The notes under the pieces: generated by a model
Database searches by the model: none
Seen by the model: only the letters and a program-made list of their open reading frames with translations
What the model was told of the DNA's origin: nothing
From: Acetobacteraceae bacterium
Lineage (GTDB): Bacteria > Pseudomonadota > Alphaproteobacteria > Acetobacterales > Acetobacteraceae
Assembly (NCBI GenBank): GCA_003133065.1
Contig: PKZM01000101.1
Span: forward strand, 8,044 to 40,551
Reading direction: 5' to 3'
Length of the DNA stretch: 32,508 nt
Made by a program: the position numbers and the translations under genes
Shown: one piece after another, positions 24,118 to 31,290 of the stretch
How the letters are laid out: every line of letters begins with the position of its first letter
Numbering within the stretch: position 1 is the stretch's first letter

Positions 24118-24228
24118 CTTCTTTTTTGAAAAAAAGAAGCAAAAAACTTTCGCGACTTTAGGCGGGTGGCTGGGCTGGCACGCGACTCAACAGGCAAGAG
24201 TTTTTTGGTTCTTTTTTCAAAAAAGAAC
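24118..24228. repeat. Inverted repeat pair: units 13 (B, 24118-24150) and 14 (A, 24196-24228)
   Basis: This is a 111-bp composite of a C-type unit and a G-type unit. The 45-base spacer (CGCGACTTTAGGCGGG at its start) differs from the conserved spacer but shares CGACTTTAG with the sequence after unit 6b. It lies between the LolA-like gene and the hypothetical gene, both on the minus strand. Confidence 0.9.
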
Positions 24229-24237
24229 GTCCTTCCT

Positions 24238-24864
24238 CTACACGCCGGGCGGTGCGAACAACCCCGGCGACAGGGCTGCACGCGTATCCAGATCCCCCAG
24301 AGTCAGCGTCAATTGGCGCGCATATGGGTCCGTCACCGTCACGGCCTCAAGCCGCCAGGGCGCCTCGCCCAGGGTCAGTGTCAGGCTGCCCTGAGAGGCC
24401 TCTCCTGTCTTGACCACGGTCATCTGAACCGCTCCGGGAAAATGCTGCACACCCGTCACTGTCACTGGTCCAGAGAGGCTGATCTGCGGCGCGAGCAATA
24501 TGCCGAGCGGCGTGCGGCTGAGCGGCTGGGTGGTGATAGCCCCGCTCCCCCTATCCAGCATCGTCACCCGCCCGCCGCTGATCACCATCACCCGGCTACC
24601 CGCTCCGGCATAATCCACCCGCAGATGGCCCGGCCGGTCCAGCCAGACCAGGCCGCTGCCGCCGCCAAACGCTCCGGACTGCACGAACCGCGCTTCGAAT
24701 CGCGTCAGGCCGTTCAAATACGCGCTCGCGCCCGCGATCTCCGCCCGATCCGCCCCCGAGATGACGGGCCCCTGCGGATTCACGCACCCAGCCGATAGCA
24801 GCACCAACAGCGCCGCCCACCGCCATTCTGACGATTGGCGACGGACGACGGACGACGGGATCAT
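24238..24864 (-). CDS. LolA-like outer-membrane lipoprotein-sorting protein, itself a predicted lipoprotein
   Basis: The 208-residue protein has a lipobox, LLSAGC (Cys about residue 27), so it should be lipid-anchored, unlike classical soluble LolA. The body matches the LolA-like beta half-barrel: ASAYLNGLTRFEARFVQSG, GLVWLDRPGHLRVDYAG, the run into PLSRTPLGILLA, then LTLGEAPWRLEAVTVTD. The role would be in lipoprotein or lipid trafficking across the periplasm. Its ATG (24862-24864) overlaps the TGA of glucokinase. The first codons contain a GTCGTC tandem run that encodes SSVVRRQSS. Confidence 0.85.
   Translation of the reverse strand: MIPSSVVRRQSSEWRWAALLVLLSAGCVNPQGPVISGADRAEIAGASAYLNGLTRFEARFVQSGAFGGGSGLVWLDRPGHLRVDYAGAGSRVMVISGGRVTMLDRGSGAITTQPLSRTPLGILLAPQISLSGPVTVTGVQHFPGAVQMTVVKTGEASQGSLTLTLGEAPWRLEAVTVTDPYARQLTLTLGDLDTRAALSPGLFAPPGV
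24832..24862. repeat. GTCGTC-rich tandem motif at the start of the LolA-like gene
   Basis: On the plus strand GACGGACGACGGACGACGG repeats a seven-base unit. It falls on the first codons of the LolA-like gene and the glucokinase stop, and resembles the motif at 12421-12447 upstream of fpr. Confidence 0.5.
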
Positions 24865-25826
24865 GCGCGCTCCCTGGCGAACGCGGCCGCTGCGCCGAAC
24901 AGACCCGGCTCCGGATGGGTGATGAGTTTGACCGGTGTTGATGCCAGCATCGTCTCCATTCGCCCCTTGGCGGTAAACCGGCTGGCAAAACCGGATCCGG
25001 CCAGCACGTCGGCGATGCGCGCGCCCACACCCCCGCCGATCACCAGCGCATGCGCCCCCTGCGCCAGCACGATATCCCCTGCGACGCTGCCAAGCGACAT
25101 GCAGAAGCGCTGCAGCGCCATCGCCGCACTGCCATCGGAGCCATCGAGCGCGGCTGCCCAGAGTTCCCGGTCGTCCATCGGGCGGATCGCGCTTCCATCC
25201 AGCATGGCGAGATGATCGTAGATATTGCGCAAGCCTGGGCCCGAACACATCCGTTCCGCCGAGACCCGAAGGAACCGGGCGCGCAACGTGGTGAGTATGG
25301 CATCGTCGATCGCGTCGACGGGGGCGAAATCGATATGGCCGCCTTCCGTCTCCATGACGTAGTAGGTATCGCGGGTGCGCAGCACGTGGGCGACACCGAG
25401 CCCGGTGCCCGGCCCCAAGATGCCGATCACACCCTCCTGCGGCAACGCACGGTCCGGCCCGGTGATGTGGCGCAGATAGGTGCCGGGCAGTTGGGCCACG
25501 GCATGACCCACCGCGCCGAAATCATTCACCAGCGTGAGCAGGTCGATCCCCAGTTCGTCGGCCAGAGCGGTGGGCCGCAGCACCCACGGGCTGTTCGTGA
25601 GCTTCAGCACATCGCCCGTGATCGGGCACGCCACCGCCAGCGCGGCGGCGCGGGGCAGGGCGTGGCCGGCCCGCGCCGCATAGGCCTGCCAGGCTTGTTT
25701 CAGGCTGGCATAGTCGCCGGTGCGCAGGATCACCGCATCGCCCAGCGAACGGACCGTGCCGGATTCAACCGAGGCGATGGCGAAGCGCACATGCGTTCCG
25801 CCGAGATCGACCGCCACCACATCCAT
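24861..25826 (-). CDS. glk: Glucokinase (COG0837 type)
   Basis: The 321-residue enzyme phosphorylates glucose with ATP. Phosphate and sugar motifs appear in order: AVDLGGTHVRFAI (4-16), ACPITGDVLKLTNSPW, LVNDFGAVGHAV, GILGPGTGLGVA, ETEGGHIDFAP, and ERMCSGPGLRNIYDHL. GGAGGAG upstream of ATG 25826 sets the start; the frame is open to 25931 through a repeat unit but that is an artefact. The gene lies directly downstream of the puf terminator on the same strand and shares a four-base overlap with the LolA-like gene. Confidence 0.93.
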   Translation of the reverse strand: MDVVAVDLGGTHVRFAIASVESGTVRSLGDAVILRTGDYASLKQAWQAYAARAGHALPRAAALAVACPITGDVLKLTNSPWVLRPTALADELGIDLLTLVNDFGAVGHAVAQLPGTYLRHITGPDRALPQEGVIGILGPGTGLGVAHVLRTRDTYYVMETEGGHIDFAPVDAIDDAILTTLRARFLRVSAERMCSGPGLRNIYDHLAMLDGSAIRPMDDRELWAAALDGSDGSAAMALQRFCMSLGSVAGDIVLAQGAHALVIGGGVGARIADVLAGSGFASRFTAKGRMETMLASTPVKLITHPEPGLFGAAAAFARERA

Positions 25827-25881
25827 GTCTCGCGCTCCTCCAGCCTCCCCACGACAACGCCCAAAGCGGACGCCATCGCCC

Positions 25882-25915
25882 AAAAGTTTTTTGGTTCTTT
25901 TTTTCAAAAAAGAAC
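25882..25915. repeat. Repeat unit 15 (single, orientation A)
   Basis: This is a perfect G-type unit followed by the outer tail ATTCTTCCTTTT. It lies between the puf operon terminator and the glucokinase ribosome binding site. Confidence 0.93.
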
Positions 25916-25939
25916 ATTCTTCCTTTTGCATTCACCAAC

Positions 25940-25971
25940 AAAAAAGGCCAGAGGCGACTAAGCCCCTGGCC
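25940..25971 (-). terminator. Intrinsic terminator of the puf operon
   Basis: On the minus strand GGCCAG ... CTGGCC forms a GC-rich stem, extended by GG/CC with one mismatch, and is followed at once by six U. The plus strand has a CGTTTTC tail on the other side, so it may work both ways. It lies 24 bases after the pufC stop. Confidence 0.85.
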
Positions 25972-25995
25972 CGTTTTCTTCTGCCGCCTGATTGC

Positions 25996-27108
25996 CTAAT
26001 GCGGCGGTGTTGGCGCCGCCGGGGCGGTTGGGGCTGCTGCCGCTGGCGGCTCCACCGCCGCTGTCGGCGAGGCCGGAGGGCCCTGCAATTCCGGAAACGT
26101 CTTGACCATGCTCACGCCGAACAGTGGTTTATAGACGCCCTGATGACAGGTCGCGCAGTAGACTTTCGGGCTGTCGCCGAGCACGCCCTTTCTGTAGGCA
26201 GGGAATACGCTGTTCAGCGGATCGAGATAGTGGTTGTTCAGATCGCGCACCATCCGGATGCCGTACCATGCATTCACCCGTGCGGGCGAGCTTTCCGCCC
26301 AGTTGCCGAACGACCTGGTGTTATGGCAGTACGTGCAGTTGACCCCGAGCGACTGGCTGAAATGGATCATCAGCGCATAGGTCCATTCGGTCTCCTTGAT
26401 CGACGATAGATCGTCGGTCGGCAGCGCTGTGGTGCTCTGCACGCGGATGCTGTGATCCTGTTCCAGATACGGCGTGAACGGATCATAGGGCAGGGAGGAA
26501 TAATTGATTCGCTCCGTCGGGTGGGCCATCCCTGTTTGCGTTTCCGCCAGTCCGCCGGCCGATTCCGGGCCGGGGTTGTTGAACCAGATGTTCTTCGGCA
26601 CGGGATTGCCGCCATGGCAGGTGTAGCAGGTAACACCCACATTCTGCACATGGCTCTGCCAGTTGCCGTTGATGTTCTGCGTCATCTGGATCATGCGGCG
26701 CGCGACGATCTTGGTGTAGTTGGCATCGTCGGCCATGTTCGCCACGTTGTGGCAATAGGCGCAGCCTTGCTTGGGTGCCACCCAGTTGGTGATGCTCACC
26801 ATCAGCCGCGTGAACTGGCCGACGCTGAGATTGCCCAGAACGCGAACGTTCTTGTAGGCAACGGAGGCTTTCACGCCGGCGGCACTGGCTGGCGGAAGGC
26901 TTCTCGGCACCTTGGATGCCGCCTGCGCCGCCGCCAGTTCGGCCGGATCGTAGAGCTGGGCGATTGCCGTGCCCCGAAAGCCGCGCTGCACCGACGTGAT
27001 GGGCGGATGTTGCAGCTTGGTGAATGTGGTGATGCCGATCAGAGTCGCCGCCGTCACCCCAATCAGCGTGGCACCGTATATGATGCCCTGCTTCAAGTAG
27101 TCGCTCAT
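25996..27108 (-). CDS. pufC: Tetraheme reaction-centre cytochrome c subunit
   Basis: The 370-residue protein carries four CxxCH heme sites: CAYCH (116-120), CYTCH (161-165), CTYCH (258-262) and CATCH (318-322). It re-reduces the photo-oxidised special pair from the periplasmic side. The N-terminus has one hydrophobic segment ([21 protein letters not shown], residues 9-29) and no lipobox cysteine, so it is probably held by an uncleaved membrane anchor. A Pro/Ala-rich tail (about 345-370) follows the last heme. The ATG overlaps the pufM stop (ATGA), so the two are translationally coupled. Confidence 0.97.
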   Translation of the reverse strand: MSDYLKQGIIYGATLIGVTAATLIGITTFTKLQHPPITSVQRGFRGTAIAQLYDPAELAAAQAASKVPRSLPPASAAGVKASVAYKNVRVLGNLSVGQFTRLMVSITNWVAPKQGCAYCHNVANMADDANYTKIVARRMIQMTQNINGNWQSHVQNVGVTCYTCHGGNPVPKNIWFNNPGPESAGGLAETQTGMAHPTERINYSSLPYDPFTPYLEQDHSIRVQSTTALPTDDLSSIKETEWTYALMIHFSQSLGVNCTYCHNTRSFGNWAESSPARVNAWYGIRMVRDLNNHYLDPLNSVFPAYRKGVLGDSPKVYCATCHQGVYKPLFGVSMVKTFPELQGPPASPTAAVEPPAAAAPTAPAAPTPPH

Positions 27109-28085
27109 TTCGGTGCTCCCGGGAGTGTGGCGGGATCGATCACGGTGCCCCAGCTTGGCGGATAGACCGGCACCAGGCCGTGATGCGTGCCCCAAAGATA
27201 CCAGTTATCCACCACCGTGCCAGTCAGCAGGATGCCGAGGCCGCCCGAGAGTGGGCACAGCACCGCGAACCACCACGCCCAGCGATGGATGGATTCTGCC
27301 GTGGCGTTGAAACCCATCGTCCAGCGCCAGAACAGCCCGCCGCGTTCGAAGGCCGTGCCGCGATCGGCGATCTGGTCCAGTTCGCGCTCCGCACCAAAGC
27401 GGCTTGTGGCCAGAACGGTTGCGCCATGCATGGCGAAGAGCAGCGTGGAGCCGTAGAGAAATACGATCGAGAGCATATGGAAGGGGTTGTAGAAGAGATT
27501 GCCGTATCGCAGCGAAAACGCTGCGGTCCAGTCCAGATGCGGGAAGATGCCGAACGGAACCGCTTCCGCCCAGGATCCCATCAGCAGCGGCCGGATGAAG
27601 CCCAGCACCAGATACAGCCAGATGGCTGCGGCAAACGCCCACGCCGTGTGCGATCCCAGGCCCAGCGCCCGCGCCCGGCGGTAGATGCGCACCCACCAAA
27701 GCAGGATGGAGGTGGTGAGGAAAAACCCGGCCATAAGCCACCAGCCGCCCTCTGCCAGGGGTGGGAAATGCAGGCCGTAGGATGGGGCAGGGGGCTCCAG
27801 CGCCAGCCAGGGCAATTGCCGAAGGAACTGCACCGGATCCCAGTTCACGCTGGCCCACATGTTCAGGCCGATGATCTCGAACGCAATGAACCCGCAGATC
27901 AGCGAGGCCAGGCCCAGCGTGCCCAAATAGATCGGGCCTACCTGTGCATCGCCGAGGCGCCCGAAGAGGTGCACGAAGCCTGGTGTGCCGAGCCGGTTGT
28001 TCGGCCCGCGCCCTTCCAGGGGGGTACCGGCATAAATCGGCCCCCGCACCTGAATCCGCGTAAAAATGTTCTGATACTCGGCCAT
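27105..28085 (-). CDS. pufM: Photosynthetic reaction-centre M subunit
   Basis: The 326-residue protein has five membrane helices and binds half of the cofactors of the type 2 reaction centre. Key features are visible: accessory bacteriochlorophyll His in FGIFPHLDW, special-pair His in [10 protein letters not shown], the Tyr in [14 protein letters not shown] (M210 equivalent) and [11 protein letters not shown] near the quinone site. The C-terminal extension ([18 protein letters not shown]) is typical of species with a PufC cytochrome. GGAGG lies about ten bases before ATG 28085. A 90-base gap with hairpins separates it from pufL. Confidence 0.98.
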   Translation of the reverse strand: MAEYQNIFTRIQVRGPIYAGTPLEGRGPNNRLGTPGFVHLFGRLGDAQVGPIYLGTLGLASLICGFIAFEIIGLNMWASVNWDPVQFLRQLPWLALEPPAPSYGLHFPPLAEGGWWLMAGFFLTTSILLWWVRIYRRARALGLGSHTAWAFAAAIWLYLVLGFIRPLLMGSWAEAVPFGIFPHLDWTAAFSLRYGNLFYNPFHMLSIVFLYGSTLLFAMHGATVLATSRFGAERELDQIADRGTAFERGGLFWRWTMGFNATAESIHRWAWWFAVLCPLSGGLGILLTGTVVDNWYLWGTHHGLVPVYPPSWGTVIDPATLPGAPK

Positions 28086-28106
28086 GACGCCGTGTCCTCC
28101 GAATTA

Positions 28107-28146
28107 GGCCGCGCTGCGGCCGGGCGATTTAGGCCGAGATCCGGCC
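28107..28146 (-). other. Two stem-loops in the pufL-pufM spacer
   Basis: GGCCGC-GCT-GCGGCC (28107-28121) is a perfect six-base stem. GGCCG (28132-28136) with CGGCC (28142-28146) is a five-base stem. Both are in the transcribed spacer between L and M and could affect message processing or relative expression. Confidence 0.6.
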
Positions 28147-28175
28147 GCCAAATTCACACATGGTCCGGTTTCGCC

Positions 28176-29003
28176 TCAGTGCGTCCAGATCGGCAGGTTC
28201 AGCCACCAGCTCCACCATTCCGGCCAGCCGCGCGTCCAGAACGGGCCGCTCAGGATGATGCACACGGCACTCCAGAAGCCGGCAGACAGGGCAAGGAACA
28301 AGCCCAGGCGATGAATGCCCAGCGTGCCGATCGAGTAGCCGATCAGATCACGGAAAAACGTGTTCTCGTGTTCCGCCGTCTTCATCACCTCGCCCTTGGG
28401 CGGGTTTGCGGCCGACAGCACCAGCGATCCATGCAGCGACAGCGCGAGGGTGGTGGTGAAGAAGAACGAAACCGCCAGCATATGCGCCGGATTATAGTGG
28501 AAATGCAGGTATTGGTAGCCGGTGTTGGAGACCCAATCCAGATGGCTGAGAATGCCATACGGAAAGGCCCATCCCCACGCGCCCATCAGCACCGGGCGGA
28601 TCACCTCCAGCGCCACATAGGCGAACACCGCCACGCCGTAGGCGAAGGGCACATGCAGCCCCATGCCGAGCTTGCGCGAGATTTCCACCTGGCGTAGCGC
28701 CCAGGAGCCGAACGCGCCGATGGCGCAGATGGTGATCACCTGCCACAGCCCGCCCTCCTTCAACGGCGCGAAACCCAGGCCGTAGGAGAGATCGGGCGGC
28801 GCGATATTGATGCGCCATATGTTCCACACGCCGCCGAGTGAGGCGCCGTACAGGATCAGCGCTGTTCCCAGTGCTGAGAAGAAGATCGTCGTGACCCCGA
28901 AGAACCCCACATAGAAGGGCCCCACCCAGAAGTCGAACAGGTCGCCACCGACCAGGGTGCCACCGCGGGTGCGGTATTTGGCCTCAAAACTTAGCATCGC
29001 CAT
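28176..29003 (-). CDS. pufL: Photosynthetic reaction-centre L subunit
   Basis: The 275-residue protein has five membrane helices. His154 (L153), His169 (L168) and His174 (L173) are present in ILSHLDW and HFHYNPAHM. Position L168 being His, not Glu, indicates magnesium bacteriochlorophyll. The quinone/iron region [21 protein letters not shown] is intact. An oddity is Gln at the position equivalent to GluL104 (WALRQVEIS in place of WALREVEI). The start ATG 29003 has GGAGGGT seven bases upstream. Confidence 0.98.
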   Translation of the reverse strand: MAMLSFEAKYRTRGGTLVGGDLFDFWVGPFYVGFFGVTTIFFSALGTALILYGASLGGVWNIWRINIAPPDLSYGLGFAPLKEGGLWQVITICAIGAFGSWALRQVEISRKLGMGLHVPFAYGVAVFAYVALEVIRPVLMGAWGWAFPYGILSHLDWVSNTGYQYLHFHYNPAHMLAVSFFFTTTLALSLHGSLVLSAANPPKGEVMKTAEHENTFFRDLIGYSIGTLGIHRLGLFLALSAGFWSAVCIILSGPFWTRGWPEWWSWWLNLPIWTH

Positions 29004-29065
29004 CGATTGACCCTCCGGTCGAAACGCAAACCTTATGCTCGCACCGCATCACCCGGGGTGGCATC

Positions 29066-29119
29066 GGCGGCGGCTGGGTTGAGCAAACCTGCCGCCGCCA
29101 GAAGCGGCTTTCCCGCTTC
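29066..29119 (-). other. Two stem-loops between pufA and pufL
   Basis: GGCGGCGGC (29066-29074) pairs perfectly with GCCGCCGCC (29091-29099), with an extra inner GGTT/AACC. GAAGCGG (29101-29107) pairs with CCGCTTC (29113-29119). Both are in the 141-base intercistronic region. In Rhodobacter, hairpins at this same place protect the pufBA message and raise antenna over reaction-centre output. Confidence 0.75.
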
Positions 29120-29144
29120 GTGCCCCGTGGTGAAGCGCTCTGCC

Positions 29145-29330
29145 TTACTTCGCAGACGAGGGCAGGGGTGCCAATTGCTGGGCAACCATGCCGTGATGCG
29201 GGCCTTCAAGCCAGTTGAAGCGGTCCGTGCTGAGCAGGATGAAATGAATCAGCAATGCGAGCACGAACAGGAAAATCGACAGCGCGACGAGAACGCGGCG
29301 CGGGTCGAACAGCAGCCAAATGCGGAACAT
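29145..29330 (-). CDS. pufA: Light-harvesting 1 alpha polypeptide
   Basis: The 61-residue antenna protein has the textbook sequence [20 protein letters not shown] with [18 protein letters not shown]. Its membrane helix carries the bacteriochlorophyll-binding His in LLIHFILLS. With PufB it forms the LH1 ring around the reaction centre. The ribosome binding site AGGAG overlaps the pufB stop codon, and the gap to pufB is only 12 bases, so the two are coupled. Confidence 0.97.
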   Translation of the reverse strand: MFRIWLLFDPRRVLVALSIFLFVLALLIHFILLSTDRFNWLEGPHHGMVAQQLAPLPSSAK

Positions 29331-29342
29331 ATGTGTGCTCTC

Positions 29343-29564
29343 CTATCCGATCATCATTTTCACGGCGTTGATGCCATCCAGCATCGACGTCGTGTAACCA
29401 TTCGGCCCAGGCAGCCACGGCCTCCACTGCCACACCAGGAAGTGCGCGATGATGGCAACCACCACGAACCCGATGAAGCTGGTGAGAAAGATGCTGTGGA
29501 ATTCCTTGGCTTCGCTTTCCGTCAGCCCTGAGGCGGCGACGGGACGTTTTGTGACGTCCGACAT
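29343..29564 (-). CDS. pufB: Light-harvesting 1 beta polypeptide
   Basis: The 73-residue antenna protein has the beta signature [37 protein letters not shown] in pieces: a first His in EFHSIF and the bacteriochlorophyll His in [13 protein letters not shown]. The tail is longer than in many species ([18 protein letters not shown]). GGAGGT lies eight bases before ATG 29564. It is the first puf gene of the operon here. Confidence 0.97.
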   Translation of the reverse strand: MSDVTKRPVAASGLTESEAKEFHSIFLTSFIGFVVVAIIAHFLVWQWRPWLPGPNGYTTSMLDGINAVKMMIG

Positions 29565-29586
29565 TGTGTAGTACCTCCGTCCATCG

Positions 29587-29640
29587 CCGCGCTGATCCCG
29601 CGCGGCAGGGACCCCAGTTGCCGAACGCCGGCTTTGGGGT
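29587..29640 (-). other. Two stem-loops in the pufB 5' region
   Basis: CCGCGC (29587-29592) pairs with GCGCGG (29600-29605). ACCCCA (29611-29616) pairs with TGGGGT (29635-29640), with an inner GCCG/CGGC stem. They lie just upstream of the pufB ribosome binding site and would be part of its leader. They may protect the 5' end of a processed pufBA message. Confidence 0.5.
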
Positions 29641-29723
29641 TTCTCCGTCCGGCACTGCCGGGCGGTCTTGTGCGGGGGAGGGCGGCGAAGCCTGCGCGAC
29701 CCCCGGAACCAGAAAGAAAGAAT

Positions 29724-29834
29724 CTTCTTTTCTGAAGAAAAGAAGCAAAAGACTTTTGGGGCGCTGTCGCGGACTCGCCGGAAGCGTACGCCAAAGAGAC
29801 AAAAGTTTTTTGCTTCTTTTTTTCAAAAAAGAAG
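29724..29834. repeat. Inverted repeat pair inside the bchZ-pufB spacer: units 16 (B, 29724-29757) and 17 (A, 29801-29834)
   Basis: This is a 111-bp composite of two C-type units. The spacer GCTGTCGCGGACTCGCCGG then AAGCGTACGCCAAAG nearly matches that of the pair at 15998-16107. Flanks AAAGAAAGAAT and ATTCTTCCTT complete the inverted ends. It lies within the photosynthesis operon, 13 bases past the bchZ stop. Confidence 0.93.
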
Positions 29835-29847
29835 ATTCTTCCTTCGT

Positions 29848-31287
29848 TCATGCGCCCACCGTCGCCCTTACACGATCGGCGGAAACTCGACCCTCTCGCG
29901 CTGCCCGCGCATCCTGTTCCACGCGATCGCGCAGCCGTTTCGCCGCCGAAATCCGTACCAGGAACGGCTCGCTCGCCACCTTCTCGTCCAGTAGCGCCAG
30001 CGCATCGTCATCCCAAGGTGCCGCGTTCCACTCGGCGGTCTTGGCGAGGGTGGGATCCACCTTGTCCATCTCCGTGCCCAGCGGCAGGATGTGGAACAAC
30101 GCATCGAACAGCGCGTTGCAATATTCCTGAACGATGTAGGTCGCACCCGCGTAGCCCATATACGGCGTGCCCGTGGCCCGCCGGATGATCGCGCCGGGAA
30201 ACGAGGCGGGGATGAACATGCTGCGCCCGCCCAATTCGGCCGCATACATACGTTCATTGTAGCTGCCATAGAGCACCAGCGGGGGTGTCGCGCGCAAAGC
30301 CTGCCGCACCTTGGCATTATCGGGTTTTGTTCCCGCGGTGCGCGAGAACGCGAACGTGCACGGCACGCCGAGTTCATCTTCCAGGAATTGCCGCAAGCCC
30401 CGCGCGTAGGTCTCGGTCGCCACGACCGCGAACGAGGCGGTGGCGAAGAAGTCCTGCGTCACGCTGCGCCACAAATCCCAGATCGGTTTTATTGTTGTAT
30501 GCTTTTCCGCCTCGATGAACGGCTCCGGATCAATCCCCGTCAGCTCGCCCAGCGTCCGCAGAAAATTCGTCGTGGCAAAAATCCCGATCGGCGCCTGCAG
30601 ATACGGGCGATCCAGCGCCTCGCACAGTTTGCGGCCGAACTCGCGATACATGCAGATATTCACATCGGCATTGGGCAGCTTGGCCACATCCTCGATATGG
30701 CTGCCGAGCGGGAACACCACATTGATCTCGCAGCCGACACCTTCGACGAGACGACGGATCTCCGCCAGATCCGATGGCATGTTGAACGTGCCATAGATCG
30801 GCCCGATGATGTTCACGCGCGGCTTCACGCCCTCGGTGCGCGCCGGCCTGGGCTTGATGGCCTTCTTCGATCCGAATTCCGTCCACAGCCAGTAGATGGC
30901 GCGATCCGCTGCCTGCCACTGATCCTCATCGATCGTGCGCGGGATGAAGCGCAGCAGGTTGCTGCCCTCCGGCGTCACGCCGCCGCCGATCATTTCGGCG
31001 ATGCTGCCGGTTACCACCACCGCCGGCAGATCCTGATCGCCGGCAGAAGCTGCCCGCCGCATCGCACCCTCGGTGCCGTCCATCGAGAGGTTGTCTTCGG
31101 AAAGGCCCGTGACCACCACAGGAAGTTCGTGCGGCGGCAGGCCATCCGTATAATGCAGCACCGCGGTCACCGGCAGGTTTTCACAGCCGACCGGCCCGTC
31201 GATCACCACACGCAATCCGCGCACGGCGCTGAACGCGTATACCGCGCCCCAATATCCGCCCGCGCGATCATGATCGAGCACCAGCAT
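29848..31287 (-). CDS. bchZ: Chlorophyllide a reductase subunit Z
   Basis: The 479-residue nitrogenase-like protein is one of the catalytic pair (Y and Z) that reduces ring B of chlorophyllide a on the way to bacteriochlorophyll a. It starts with the family sequence [19 protein letters not shown], then [14 protein letters not shown] with a cluster-ligand Cys, and [19 protein letters not shown]. The ATG lies three bases after the bchY stop. The stop is followed by a 283-base spacer to pufB. Confidence 0.97.
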   Translation of the reverse strand: MLVLDHDRAGGYWGAVYAFSAVRGLRVVIDGPVGCENLPVTAVLHYTDGLPPHELPVVVTGLSEDNLSMDGTEGAMRRAASAGDQDLPAVVVTGSIAEMIGGGVTPEGSNLLRFIPRTIDEDQWQAADRAIYWLWTEFGSKKAIKPRPARTEGVKPRVNIIGPIYGTFNMPSDLAEIRRLVEGVGCEINVVFPLGSHIEDVAKLPNADVNICMYREFGRKLCEALDRPYLQAPIGIFATTNFLRTLGELTGIDPEPFIEAEKHTTIKPIWDLWRSVTQDFFATASFAVVATETYARGLRQFLEDELGVPCTFAFSRTAGTKPDNAKVRQALRATPPLVLYGSYNERMYAAELGGRSMFIPASFPGAIIRRATGTPYMGYAGATYIVQEYCNALFDALFHILPLGTEMDKVDPTLAKTAEWNAAPWDDDALALLDEKVASEPFLVRISAAKRLRDRVEQDARAAREGRVSADRVRATVGA

Positions 31288-31290
31288 CTC

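Noticed and set aside
29565-29723. PpsR/CrtJ-type TGT-N12-ACA operator before pufB
   Set aside because: No properly spaced TGT and ACA pair was found in the pufB leader.
29522-29851. Minus-strand frame of 109 codons between bchZ and pufB as a possible PufQ
   Set aside because: Most of it is translated repeat ([11 protein letters not shown]) and it lacks the PufQ membrane segment. It also runs into pufB in another frame.
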